DNA of 53,257 nucleotides from Bacteroidales bacterium (GTDB lineage: Bacteria; Bacteroidota; Bacteroidia; Bacteroidales; WCHB1-69). Of this stretch, positions 1-10,220 are shown piece after piece (position 1 is the stretch's first letter; every line of letters begins with the position of its first letter). Both the position numbers and the translations under genes were made by a program. The stretch is taken from NCBI GenBank assembly GCA_031272025.1, contig JAISUP010000006.1, positions 1-53,257 of the forward strand, read 5' to 3'. The notes under the pieces are model-generated. The model saw only the letters and a list, made by a program, of their open reading frames with translations, was not told the DNA's origin and searched no databases.

Positions 1-108
1 AATACAAATGAGGCTGTTTTAGGGGGGGTAGGTTTTTGAAATTGAAATAATGAGCGCTGACTATCTGCGTGTTACACGATTATTGTCTGAAATTTTGAAT
101 TTTGTCGG

Positions 109-631
109 TTGATAGTGAATCTAAATATTATGACAGAGAAAAAAACATCACCGTTCCCCGAATGGGCAACGAAGTACAGAACAAAAGGAGTAGAACTCCG
201 CTGTATTAACGGCAATTATTACCTTTACCAAATGAGCAGCCGCTGGAATAAAGAGAAAAAACGAACTCAAAAAATCACAGGGAAACTGCTGGGCAAAATA
301 ACCGAAAAAAACGGATTTATCGAGTCGGATAAAGCCCGTCTGCGCCGTGAGCAATCGCAAATCGACAAAGTTCAGGTGAAAGAGAGCGGATTGACCGACT
401 TAATTACTGACAAATTTTCAGGACAAATTGATTTGCTCCAAAAGCATTTTCCATGACTATTCTATGGAAAAATTTTTGCAAAAACAATACGGTTTTGGCA
501 CGATTGCAATTATTTATAATTCGGAAAAAACGCCGCAGGAAATTTACTTGGACTACAAAACACGCGGACAGATTAACCGGTATATGTCAAAAAAATCGTA
601 TTTTTGCAAAATGAAAAATAATACGAATTAA
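109..631 (+). pseudogene. Degenerate transposase remnant (IS4/IS1634-like): N-terminal part in ORF 109-456, C-terminal tail in ORF 428-631
   Basis: N-terminal 'KYRTKGVELRCINGNYYLYQMSSRWNKEKKRTQKITGKLLGKITEKNGFIESDK' resembles the N-terminus of Bacteroidetes DDE transposases. ORF2 has a tail-like 'KTPQEIYLDYKTRGQI'. The central catalytic region is missing and the frame is broken. Confidence 0.6.
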
Positions 632-647
632 AAAGAATTTAAACATC

Positions 648-3269
648 ATGACAATAAAACCAGTATGTAAAGTAGGGATGATATGCTTGTTGCTTTGTTT
701 TTCAGGCATGTCGTTTTTGAGAGCAACTCCCGTTGGTCAAGATAAGGCGCGGCAAATGGCTACTTATTTTTGGCAATCCTTACCGGAGCAGTATCAAAAA
801 AATGTTACCTTTACTTTGGTCAAAGAGGCAAGTGTATCAGGAAACAATGTCGCGTATTATATTTTTAATACTCAATATGGTTTTGTCATTATTAGTGGCG
901 ATGATAGGGTTACTCCTGTTTTGGGGTACTCGTTAGAGCAGCCTTTTGATGAGCAGACTTTGCCCCCGCAAGCTGCTGCTTTTTTGCGTTGTCACCGTAA
1001 AGCCATTGCTGAGTTAACAAAATCAGAGGCAATAAAAACAGAGCCGCTACCGGCATGGCAAAAAATGTATACCAAATCAACTAAGAGCATGATAGCCACA
1101 GTGGTTCCCGTGTTGATTTCCACCACGTGGCACCAACAAAATCCCTACAATAATGCTTGTCCGGTCGATACCTTAGGCTATGGCGGGCACGCGCTCGTGG
1201 GTTGCGTTGCTTTGTCGATGGCTCAAATTTGTAAATATTGGAATTATCCTAAATATGGTGAGGGACAAAATTCGTATTCTTATGAACAATATGGGGTATT
1301 GTCTGCCAATTTCGAAGATGCAGAATATGAATATTCTCTTATGCCTAATAAGTTGACCGAAAGTAGCAGCGCGGCAGAAAAAGAGGCAACCTCTTTGCTA
1401 TGTTATCATTGTGGGGTTGCCGCGAACATGATGTACGGGGCAACCGCCAGTGGCAGTTATTCGCTTTGTAATTACGGAAAATGCGCGGAAACGGCTTTGC
1501 GCGACCATTTTCGTTTTTATGACGCGATAGGGGTTAAACGTCATGATTACGATGACAACGCGTGGACCCAGTTGTTAAAATCAGAATTGAGTAACGGGTG
1601 TCCCATTTATTATAGCGCGGTAGACCCTGATTCTGCCGCGGGGCATGCCTTCGTGTGTGACGGGTACAATTCAGATGGATATTTTCATATCAATTGGGGG
1701 TGGGGAGGTCAGGCTAACGGCTATTTTGCATTGAGTAATTTTAGCCCCAGTCCATATCATTTTATAGAACAAGAACAAGCAATTATACATGTTTACCCCG
1801 AACAGATTTTTTCTGTCTCGCCCAAAGAAGTAGATTTGCCTACCGCGGGAGCGCAACCTTCAAGTGCGATGCCGCTACAAATATATTCTTTATCCAACGA
1901 CACGATACATGTATCCACACAACTGCCTTTTCAAATTTCTAAAGATGGGATTTCATGGCATTTGCACGATACTTTATATGGTAAAAAAACAAGTGTATAT
2001 GTACGTTACGTTCCTGAAAGCGAAGGATACCACACGGGTAATGTTCAAATTCATAGCCTTGCCGCCGATACGTCCCTTTCGGTTATTTTACATGGTAATT
2101 CTTGCCTCCCGATAAAGAATTACCCGTGGAAAGACTATTTACATGCTAATATATCAGACTGTTGGCAGGAAGATGATTCAGTCAGTATTTTTCGCGAATT
2201 TGATTTGTCCTCGGTGCAAGAACCCTCGCTTACGTTGTGGTTAGACACATCAGGGAGTCGAAATATAGATTCGGTTTGTCTTTATTATCGCACGGTTGCT
2301 TCGCGAGAATGGGTAAAGTTATACATGGCTATGCCACAAGCATTTTCTATTGATACGACATTTCTTTTACCTTACCCCACTTCGGAGTATGCTCTTCGAG
2401 TCGCGACTTACCCCTCTCATACCACATTTTTTGGTATCGATTCGTTATATATCACGGGGCATGCTTACAATAAGTGGATAGAGGTTAATGAAAAATTATT
2501 CGCGTTTCAAAGTTATAAAAAAGAACCCTCAGAATCAAAACAAATTATTGTAACAGGGAAATCTCTTTCTCAATTAATTGATTTTACCGTTACTCCACCT
2601 TTTGAAGTATGTGCCTATGATAACGACAAATGGCAAACCCATAATAGTATTGTTGCCGAAGGAAAAACCATGAAAATTCGTTACAACCCGCAGCAGGCAG
2701 GTCAGGATACCGGCATGTTGACACTATCCTCTGCCGGGGTAAGTCCTGTTTATGTTTCTTTATATGGTACTGCTACCCCCCGTTATCATACCATTTTTTT
2801 GCATCATAACGATGGTGGGCAAATTTTACCTGTCGATAGTGCTATCACCGTGGAAAAAGGCGAGAATGTTACGATAAACTTCGCGCCCGAACAAGGATAC
2901 AAATTGTTAAATCTTTTTATTGATAATGAAGAAGTTATAGATAGCATACGGGGGTATACTTTTAAAAATATACAACAAAATCACGTCCTTTATGCCTATT
3001 TTAGTATGAATACAGGGTTAGAACAACATGAGGTTATTACTCCGCTTATGTACCCCAACCCGGTTATAGCAGAGGTTGGTTTTCGCGGGTTAGAATTTAC
3101 TACAACTGTTTTTTATTACCAGATTATAGACAATAAAGGAGAGGTTGTCGTTCATCATCAAAAACTCCCGAGCAGCCCATTGAACTTGTCTTTTCTGAAA
3201 CCGGGATTGTATTTGTTCAAAGTAATATCGGATAGCAATGTATATACTTTTAAATTTATTAAATTATAG
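648..3269 (+). CDS. C10 family (streptopain-like) cysteine peptidase with C-terminal T9SS type A-like sorting domain
   Basis: Signal peptide; propeptide-like 'YGFVIISGDDRVTPVLGYS'; catalytic Cys region 'LVGCVALSMAQICKYWNYP'; His region 'GHAFVCDGYNSDGYFHINWGWGG'; C-terminal 'MYPNPV...LKPGLYLFKVISDSNVYTFKFIKL'. Confidence 0.9.
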   Translation: MTIKPVCKVGMICLLLCFSGMSFLRATPVGQDKARQMATYFWQSLPEQYQKNVTFTLVKEASVSGNNVAYYIFNTQYGFVIISGDDRVTPVLGYSLEQPFDEQTLPPQAAAFLRCHRKAIAELTKSEAIKTEPLPAWQKMYTKSTKSMIATVVPVLISTTWHQQNPYNNACPVDTLGYGGHALVGCVALSMAQICKYWNYPKYGEGQNSYSYEQYGVLSANFEDAEYEYSLMPNKLTESSSAAEKEATSLLCYHCGVAANMMYGATASGSYSLCNYGKCAETALRDHFRFYDAIGVKRHDYDDNAWTQLLKSELSNGCPIYYSAVDPDSAAGHAFVCDGYNSDGYFHINWGWGGQANGYFALSNFSPSPYHFIEQEQAIIHVYPEQIFSVSPKEVDLPTAGAQPSSAMPLQIYSLSNDTIHVSTQLPFQISKDGISWHLHDTLYGKKTSVYVRYVPESEGYHTGNVQIHSLAADTSLSVILHGNSCLPIKNYPWKDYLHANISDCWQEDDSVSIFREFDLSSVQEPSLTLWLDTSGSRNIDSVCLYYRTVASREWVKLYMAMPQAFSIDTTFLLPYPTSEYALRVATYPSHTTFFGIDSLYITGHAYNKWIEVNEKLFAFQSYKKEPSESKQIIVTGKSLSQLIDFTVTPPFEVCAYDNDKWQTHNSIVAEGKTMKIRYNPQQAGQDTGMLTLSSAGVSPVYVSLYGTATPRYHTIFLHHNDGGQILPVDSAITVEKGENVTINFAPEQGYKLLNLFIDNEEVIDSIRGYTFKNIQQNHVLYAYFSMNTGLEQHEVITPLMYPNPVIAEVGFRGLEFTTTVFYYQIIDNKGEVVVHHQKLPSSPLNLSFLKPGLYLFKVISDSNVYTFKFIKL

Positions 3270-3287
3270 ATTGTTTCTTGTAGTAGG

Positions 3288-3893
3288 ATGTATATCAACG
3301 AGTTACTTTTTTTTCATTTTTTAACAGAAAAAGAAATAGGCTGGGCGGGAATAGATTTTTCACAGTCAAAATTCACGAAAGAGGGTTTTGATTTTACCAC
3401 AGAGAAAATGCAACGCCTTTGCCATGAATGGAATTTGTTGATTATTAATGACCAAAAAAAATACGATATTCGGAAAGCATTTCGTAAGCCGGTAATTCAT
3501 TACGATTTATCTATGGTTTCAAAATTAAATCGCATGGTTAAGAGCCATTTGTCGAGAGTAGAGCGGTTGCGATTACATCATCAGCAGAGCGATGAATCCA
3601 TACGGTCGTATGTAGAATCTTTACCTGTACCTGCCTTGTCGCGTTACGTGCTCATGGTTGTGGTAGAATCCTTTGATGCCCGTAGTTGTACGGCATCATT
3701 ATGGGTAGTGATATTACAAACGGAGAAAAATAAGATTGTATTGATTGAGAAATTTTTAAAAAACCCTGCCGGCTTTGGTATTAAAAATTACTGGGCACGA
3801 TGCTTTTACAACTTATTTTTCGAGATTTGCAAACTTAGTTTTTCGCGTTGGCAAAATATGTCCACCCTGCCGGATGATTTAACCGTTCATTGA
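3288..3893 (+). CDS. Hypothetical protein (201 aa)
   Basis: Open frame directly downstream of the C10 peptidase; convergent 15-bp overlap with the rho 3' end; no recognised family. Confidence 0.6.
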   Translation: MYINELLFFHFLTEKEIGWAGIDFSQSKFTKEGFDFTTEKMQRLCHEWNLLIINDQKKYDIRKAFRKPVIHYDLSMVSKLNRMVKSHLSRVERLRLHHQQSDESIRSYVESLPVPALSRYVLMVVVESFDARSCTASLWVVILQTEKNKIVLIEKFLKNPAGFGIKNYWARCFYNLFFEICKLSFSRWQNMSTLPDDLTVH

Positions 3894-6059
3894 GGCAAGG
3901 AAAGAATCGTTGTCTTTGGTTAGTTCCATTTTGTTTTTGATGAGTTCCATTGCCTCTACCGTTGTCATATCCGACAAGTGACTACGCAAGAGCCATACTT
4001 TTTGCAATACATCTGCATTTTGTAGCAGGTCGTCTCTTCGCGTGCTGGAAGCCACGATGTCTACCGCGGGATAAATCCGTTTGTTAGACAATTTTCTGTC
4101 TAATTGCAATTCCATGTTTCCGGTTCCTTTAAATTCTTCAAAAATAACCTCGTCCATGCGGGAACCGGTATCAATAAGGGCAGTAGAGATAATGGTGAGT
4201 GACCCCCCGTTGTCAATATTCCGGGCGGCACCAAAAAAGCGTTTGGGTTTTTGCAGGGCATTGGCTTCTACGCCTCCCGACAGCACTTTTCCCGATGCAG
4301 GTGCAACGGTGTTGTATGCCCGTGCCAAACGAGTAATAGAATCTAACAAGATACAAACATCGTGTCCGCATTCTACCATGCGTTTGGCTTTTTCGAGCAC
4401 CATGCCCGCCACACGAACATGTCGTTCGGCAGGTTCGTCAAATGTGGATGAAATCACCTCTGCCTTCACGTTGTTTTGCATGTCTGTTACCTCTTCCGGA
4501 CGTTCATCTATCAATAAAACAATAAGATATATTTCAGGGTGGTTGTAAGCGATGGCATTGGCAACCTCTTTCAGCAAAACAGTCTTCCCTGTTTTGGGTT
4601 GTGCCACTATAAGTCCGCGCTGTCCTTTGCCTATCGGGGCGAATAAGTCAATGACTCTCGTGCATACATTACAACCGGGGTGCCCCGTGAGTTTTATTTT
4701 TTCGTTAGGAAACATGGGCGTAAGGTAGTCGAAAGGAATCCGGTCTCGTATTTCTTCGGGAGCACGTCCGTTAATTTTGTCTATTTTGGTTAGCATAAAA
4801 AACTTCTCTTCTCCTCGCGGGGGACGTATTTGCCCTGAAATAGTATCCCCGTTTTTGAGTCCAAAAAACTTAATTTGAGAATTGGAGATATAAATGTCGT
4901 CAGGTGAAGACAAATAATTGTAGTCGGAGGAACGCAAAAAACCGCAATTCTCGGCTGCAATTTCCAACACTCCTTCCGCGAACACGTTCCCTTCAAATTC
5001 GACACCAAAATGCCAAGTATCTTGCATTACAGCATTTTGGGGGTGCTGATGGGGGGAGGACGGCTGAGGACGGTTGTGATTCCCTTGTGTATTTTGCCGG
5101 TTGTAATTGTTGGAGTTGTTGGAGTTATTGGAGTTATTGGAGTTGTACGGGCGTTGTTGTCCGTAATTTTTTCCTTGCGGGTGTTGTTGCGTGCCGCGTA
5201 TTTGTTGCTGTTGCTGTTGTTGTTGTTGTGGATAACGCTGCATTTCTTTTTCGCGAGGAGGTCGCGGTTGACTATTTCCCATAGGAATATTATGAGATAC
5301 GGAACTTTGAGTGTCAGATGTTCTTGTAGCAGCAGGCTCGTTCACCATGTCAGGAAAAATTTTACCCAAGGTAATGCCTTCGCGGGCATGACCAATGGGC
5401 TGCTTGCTTTTTACTTTAATCTCTTCTTGTGGGGTAGGGGTCTCCTGTGTGGTTACGGGTTTTTCCACTGCCGTTGCTGGAACTTTGTCTGACTTTTTAG
5501 GACGTCCTCTGCGTTTGGCAGGGGCTACCGGAACTTCGGGAGTTTTATCCATGATATTAACCGGTTCGGGAGTAGTAAAGATTTCTGTTGCCTGCTGTTT
5601 TTTGTAGCCTCGTTTAGGTTTGATAACATCGTGTTCGGCGAGTTCGGGTAGCGGGTTTTTACGAGGACGTCCTACTTTACGACGTACTTTGACTTCTTCT
5701 CCAACAACCTCGTCTTTTTGAGTGATAGGCTCGTGTGTAACGACATTTTCAGGTGTTATTCCCGTTTTTTTGGTGCCTCGGGGACGCTTACTCTTTTCCC
5801 CGTTGGGCAAAGGATTCGCGAATAAAACAGGTTCTTCTTTATCCTTGGCTTTCCTATCCCCTTTTTTGGTTGTTTTGGTAGCGTTTGTTGCTGTTTCGTC
5901 TACGGCAAACAATAACTCTACCTTCTGAGCAGCAGTCAGGTTGTCTTTCGTGTCCATCATCCTGTTCGTGATTTTTTTACCACCGGATGTTGCCACCGGG
6001 GATTTTTCCATTACAGAAATCCTTTTCCGTTTACCTTTGTTTTCAGAACTTTCTAACAT
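3879..6059 (-). CDS. rho: Transcription termination factor Rho with long low-complexity N-terminal extension
   Basis: C-terminal Rho core '[33 protein letters not shown]', '[13 protein letters not shown]', '[22 protein letters not shown]'. N-terminal basic AT-hook-like 'KRRGRPKKS'/'RKVGRPRKN', polyQ and NSN repeats. Confidence 0.97.
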   Translation of the reverse strand: MLESSENKGKRKRISVMEKSPVATSGGKKITNRMMDTKDNLTAAQKVELLFAVDETATNATKTTKKGDRKAKDKEEPVLFANPLPNGEKSKRPRGTKKTGITPENVVTHEPITQKDEVVGEEVKVRRKVGRPRKNPLPELAEHDVIKPKRGYKKQQATEIFTTPEPVNIMDKTPEVPVAPAKRRGRPKKSDKVPATAVEKPVTTQETPTPQEEIKVKSKQPIGHAREGITLGKIFPDMVNEPAATRTSDTQSSVSHNIPMGNSQPRPPREKEMQRYPQQQQQQQQQIRGTQQHPQGKNYGQQRPYNSNNSNNSNNSNNYNRQNTQGNHNRPQPSSPHQHPQNAVMQDTWHFGVEFEGNVFAEGVLEIAAENCGFLRSSDYNYLSSPDDIYISNSQIKFFGLKNGDTISGQIRPPRGEEKFFMLTKIDKINGRAPEEIRDRIPFDYLTPMFPNEKIKLTGHPGCNVCTRVIDLFAPIGKGQRGLIVAQPKTGKTVLLKEVANAIAYNHPEIYLIVLLIDERPEEVTDMQNNVKAEVISSTFDEPAERHVRVAGMVLEKAKRMVECGHDVCILLDSITRLARAYNTVAPASGKVLSGGVEANALQKPKRFFGAARNIDNGGSLTIISTALIDTGSRMDEVIFEEFKGTGNMELQLDRKLSNKRIYPAVDIVASSTRRDDLLQNADVLQKVWLLRSHLSDMTTVEAMELIKNKMELTKDNDSFLASMNG

Positions 6060-6204
6060 ACCTTAATTTACAATGTACTAAAAAAATAATTTTTTCCCGT
6101 GTTCTTTAATAAAATTATCGGGCATTTGATTTATTTATCACATTCATTATCATGAAATTAATATTTACACATGAAACTTTGTGGATAAAATTTGTTTGAC
6201 AATG

Positions 6205-6265
6205 CAAAGATACACATTTTTTTTATTTTATATTGAAAAAAAAATCAGCGAAATATGTATCTTTG
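6205..6265. promoter_or_regulatory. Divergent Bacteroidetes-type -7 elements: TATCTTTG at 6205-6212 (minus, rho) and 6258-6265 (plus, M49-like gene)
   Basis: Exact TAnnTTTG consensus on both strands in the rho/M49 intergenic region. Confidence 0.7.
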
Positions 6266-6285
6266 CCAAATTAAATTTTAAATAG

Positions 6286-7926
6286 ATGAAAAAAGTATTT
6301 TTAGGAACAATGGCATTGATTTTATGCGTGTTAGTTGGTTGTACGTCCAAAGAGAAAAATACGGCTACAACGTCAAAAAGTGAATTGCAGGTCAAAGTAG
6401 AAGAGTTTGCCGAGGTAGATTTAACTTCTGGCCTCGTGAACAATTTGTCGGCAAATGACAAACAACTATTGAAGATTTTTTTTCAAATTAGCGACATCAT
6501 GGATGCGCTTTTTTGGAAACAAACCTTTGGAGACAAGGCTATTTTAGACACTATTACCGACCCGTGGGCACGTGCTTTTGTCCAAATAAACTATGGTCCG
6601 TGGGAGCGATTGAATGCCGACTGCCCTTTTATGGCGGGCTATGGCGAGAAACCTTTGGGCTGTCAATTTTACCCGACTGACCTTACTAAACAAGAATACG
6701 AAGCCTTTGACGACCCGAACAAGGGAAGCCTCTATACCGTGCTACGTCGCGACCATGAAGGAAAATTGAAAGTTGTATGGTACCATGATGAATACAAACG
6801 GGAAATTTCTCAGGTATGTGCACTTTTAGATTCGGCTATCGCGGTGGCAGAAGAGGCTGGCATGAAAAATTATTTGATAGAACGAAAAAAAGCATTTGAA
6901 ACCGATGACTACTTAGCCAGCGACCTTGCATGGATGGATATGAAAAACAGTATGATAGATTTTGTAGTAGGTCCTATCGAAAATTATGATGACAAACTGA
7001 ACGAAGCCAAAGCATCTTACGAAGCATTTATTCTCGTGAAAGATACGGAAAGATGTAATGAATTAGCAAAATTTGTAAAAATGTTGCCTCAATTACAGCA
7101 AGAATTACCTTGTGAGGATAAATACAAAACCTTTGTCCCCGGCATGTCTTCTGACCTTAACGTTTACGATGCGGTATATTATGCCGGAGATTGTAACGCG
7201 GGTAGCAAAACCATTGCTATCAATTTACCTAACGATGATAGGGTTAACGCGGCAAAAGGTACGCGCCGTCTACAATTGCGTAATGCCATGAAAGCCAAAT
7301 TTGACAGGATCATGCAACCTATCGGGAACCTGATTATAGACCCCTCGCAACAGGAACACGTGAAATTTGAGGCTTTCTTTTGGAACGTGATGCTTCATGA
7401 AGTTTCGCATGGATTGGGCGTGAAACAAACAATCAATGGCAAAGGTGCCGTAGATAAAGCCATGAAAACCGAACAAACGACATGGGAAGAGGCAAAAGCC
7501 GACATCTTAGGGCTTTTTATTTGCTGTTATTTAATAGAAAAAGGTGAAATTACCAATATTACCGTTGAAGATGCCATCACTACTTATATCGTGGGAATTT
7601 TACGCTCGGTGCGTTTTGGCGCGGGCGAATCTCACGGGAAAGCAAATATGATGTGTTTTAATGCCATGGAACAAGGCGGTGCTTTTTCGCGTAACAACGA
7701 TGGTTCCTATCGTGTTGACATACAAAAAGCAAAAGAGGCAATGAAATCATGGGGGGGCTTGATTCTCAAAGTACAAGGGGACGGTGATTTCGATTTTGCC
7801 GTGAAATATCGTACCGAAAACGGGGGAATCTCGCCCGAATTGCAAAATGATTTAGATAAAATCAATGCTTCGGGAATCCCTCGCGATATTCGTTTTAAGC
7901 AAGGACAATCCCTATTGGGACTATAA
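6286..7926 (+). CDS. Zn-dependent peptidase lipoprotein, dipeptidyl-peptidase III (M49)-like
   Basis: Lipobox 'LVGCTS'; 'HEVSHGLG' HExxH motif followed by 'EEAKADILGLF', typical of bacterial M49-like hydrolases. Confidence 0.85.
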   Translation: MKKVFLGTMALILCVLVGCTSKEKNTATTSKSELQVKVEEFAEVDLTSGLVNNLSANDKQLLKIFFQISDIMDALFWKQTFGDKAILDTITDPWARAFVQINYGPWERLNADCPFMAGYGEKPLGCQFYPTDLTKQEYEAFDDPNKGSLYTVLRRDHEGKLKVVWYHDEYKREISQVCALLDSAIAVAEEAGMKNYLIERKKAFETDDYLASDLAWMDMKNSMIDFVVGPIENYDDKLNEAKASYEAFILVKDTERCNELAKFVKMLPQLQQELPCEDKYKTFVPGMSSDLNVYDAVYYAGDCNAGSKTIAINLPNDDRVNAAKGTRRLQLRNAMKAKFDRIMQPIGNLIIDPSQQEHVKFEAFFWNVMLHEVSHGLGVKQTINGKGAVDKAMKTEQTTWEEAKADILGLFICCYLIEKGEITNITVEDAITTYIVGILRSVRFGAGESHGKANMMCFNAMEQGGAFSRNNDGSYRVDIQKAKEAMKSWGGLILKVQGDGDFDFAVKYRTENGGISPELQNDLDKINASGIPRDIRFKQGQSLLGL

Positions 7927-7944
7927 TCTCATAAGTTCTTTTGC

Positions 7945-8742
7945 ATGAAAAAAAAAGAGCAAACTACTCTTACTAACCCAACAGCGGTAAAACCTAAAAA
8001 ATGGTTAGGGCAGCATTTTTTGGTTGATGATACCGTGGCACGGCGAATAGCGGGAAGCACGCTCTCGCGGAACAAACATTTTTTGGAAGTCGGTGCAGGT
8101 ACAGGGATGCTTACCCAATTTCTCCTGCAAAAGAACGATATAGATTTGCAGGTAGTTGAAGTTGATATGGAATCCATAAATTACCTCAGAGTACACTATC
8201 CCGCGTTGGAGGGAAAAATCATCCATGAAGATTTCCTTACCTTACCCTTACAAGAAATGTATCCGGATACACTGACGGTTATTGGTAATTTTCCCTACAA
8301 TATCTCGTCTCAAATATTATTTAAGGTATTGGAAAATAAAGATAAAGTAACGGAATTGGTGGGAATGTTTCAAAAAGAAGTTGCTTTGCGCGTAACCTCG
8401 CCCCCCGGCAATAAAAATTACGGGATTTTGAGCGTGTTGTTACAGGCATTTTACCGTGTAGAATACTTGTTTGACGTGTCTTGCTCCTTATTTTTCCCGC
8501 CCCCTAAGGTAGAGTCGGCAGTCATAAGGGTAACCCGGGATACGAAACGTTCCCTTTCCTGCGACGAAAAATTGTTTAAAACCGTGGTCAAAACCGCTTT
8601 TAATCAAAGAAGAAAAATCTTACGTAATTCTTTGAAATCATTGAATTTTTCTTCTGATATTTTAGAAAGCAACCTTGGTAAAGCACGCCCGGAACAATTA
8701 AGTGTATCGGATTTTGAACATTTATGTCTCTGTATCTCATGA
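7945..8742 (+). CDS. rsmA: 16S rRNA (adenine1518-N6/adenine1519-N6)-dimethyltransferase
   Basis: 'KKWLGQHFLVDDTVARRIA', 'FLEVGAGTGMLTQFLL', 'VIGNFPYNISSQILFKVLE', 'FFPPPKVESAVIR'. Confidence 0.97.
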   Translation: MKKKEQTTLTNPTAVKPKKWLGQHFLVDDTVARRIAGSTLSRNKHFLEVGAGTGMLTQFLLQKNDIDLQVVEVDMESINYLRVHYPALEGKIIHEDFLTLPLQEMYPDTLTVIGNFPYNISSQILFKVLENKDKVTELVGMFQKEVALRVTSPPGNKNYGILSVLLQAFYRVEYLFDVSCSLFFPPPKVESAVIRVTRDTKRSLSCDEKLFKTVVKTAFNQRRKILRNSLKSLNFSSDILESNLGKARPEQLSVSDFEHLCLCIS

Positions 8743-10193
8743 AACAGCGCGCTTTCGTGTTTAACTTGGCTTTGCTTATTTTGCTTAATCTGCTTATTAA
8801 GCCTTTTTGGATTTTAGGTATTGATGTGAGCGTGCAAAACGAAGTGGGAGTGGAACAATATGGTCTGTATTTTGCCATTTTCAACTTTACTTTTCTATTC
8901 AACATGTTACTTGATATGGGCATTACCAATTTTAATAATCGTAATATTGCCCAACATACTCATCTATTACGTAAACATCTATCGGGAATACTAACGCTCA
9001 AATTGTTGCTTGGGGTAGTGTATCTCGCGGTTGCTTTGGGGGTAGGAATAGGGATAGGCTATAGGGGAACACGTCTGTATTTGCTTATATGGATAGCCAT
9101 TGGTCAGTTTTTCAATTCGTTACTATTATACCTGCGGTCAAATATTTCTGCCTTATTGTTATTTAAAACCGACAGTTTCCTTTCTATTTTCGACAAATTG
9201 CTCATGCTCGCGACATGCGCGTTTTTGCTATGGGGACGCGTGGGGCATGGTCCCTTTAAAATAGAATGGTTTGTCTACGCGCAAACAGGATCTTATGCTA
9301 TTGCCGCGCTCATAGCGTTGGGGATTGTTTCGCGAAAGGCTACATTGCCCGTGCTACATTGGAATCCCCCTTTTGTTTTGGTGATATTAAAAAAAAGTAT
9401 TCCCTTTGCTTTGCTTTATTTACTCATGTCTTGTTATTCGCGTATGGATGCGGTGATGATAGAACGACTACTCCCCGCGGACGAAGCCGGTAGAGAAACC
9501 GGTATTTATGCCTCAGCATTTCGTCTATTAGATGCGTTAGTCATGGTGGCGTATCTTTTTTCGGTTATCTTATTGCCTCTATTTTCTAAAATGCTGAAAA
9601 ATAAGGAAGATATACAGCCTATTTTGCGTACATCATTTTTGTTGCTTTTTTATTTTGCCATGACGGCATCTTCCCTATTAATCATATATAGGCAGCCACT
9701 ATTGCAATTGCTTTACCGCGATCATGTACAAGAAAGTGCTACCGTGGGCATGATATTATTTCCTTGTTTGCTCCCGCTTTCTCTAACCTATATCTTTGGC
9801 ACCTTACTCACGGCAAATGGAAATTTAAAATCATTGAATATTATATCATTAGTTGCAATTGTAGTGAATTGGACACTCAATTTTCTTCTTATTCCACATT
9901 ACTATGCACGTGGTGCCGCTATATCCAGCCTCGCGACACAATGGGGGGTATTGATAGCACAAGTGTGTTGTGTGTACTTTCTTTTCGCTCGCGCGAAGGT
10001 GAAATTACCATACATGAGGGTACTTCTATTTTCTGTTGTCTTTTTAGTCGCGACTTTGTTGATACGAAATTATGCAGGACTCACTTTCGAGGCTTTATCG
10101 TGGTCAGCCGGAGGCTCTTTGATGCTTGCTTGGTTTTGTGGACTCTTGCCCTTAAAAAATATGTGGAAAGAAACACGTGTCGCGATAAAATGA
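8724..10193 (+). CDS. Oligosaccharide flippase/Wzx-like polysaccharide biosynthesis membrane protein
   Basis: About 489 aa, many TM helices, Wzx/MATE-like organisation; overlaps rsmA by 19 bp. Confidence 0.85.
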   Translation: MSLYLMKQRAFVFNLALLILLNLLIKPFWILGIDVSVQNEVGVEQYGLYFAIFNFTFLFNMLLDMGITNFNNRNIAQHTHLLRKHLSGILTLKLLLGVVYLAVALGVGIGIGYRGTRLYLLIWIAIGQFFNSLLLYLRSNISALLLFKTDSFLSIFDKLLMLATCAFLLWGRVGHGPFKIEWFVYAQTGSYAIAALIALGIVSRKATLPVLHWNPPFVLVILKKSIPFALLYLLMSCYSRMDAVMIERLLPADEAGRETGIYASAFRLLDALVMVAYLFSVILLPLFSKMLKNKEDIQPILRTSFLLLFYFAMTASSLLIIYRQPLLQLLYRDHVQESATVGMILFPCLLPLSLTYIFGTLLTANGNLKSLNIISLVAIVVNWTLNFLLIPHYYARGAAISSLATQWGVLIAQVCCVYFLFARAKVKLPYMRVLLFSVVFLVATLLIRNYAGLTFEALSWSAGGSLMLAWFCGLLPLKNMWKETRVAIK

Positions 10194-10220
10194 CTCGTGT
10201 TTTTCAGCATTTCTTAATTT

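Noticed and set aside
109-631. Intact insertion sequence at the left edge
   Set aside because: Catalytic centre is missing and the frame is split; remnant only.
4081-5607. Plus-strand ORFs antisense to rho (e.g. 4081-4548, 5010-5492)
   Set aside because: Low-complexity mirror translations of the rho coding sequence; the minus frame is clearly the real gene.
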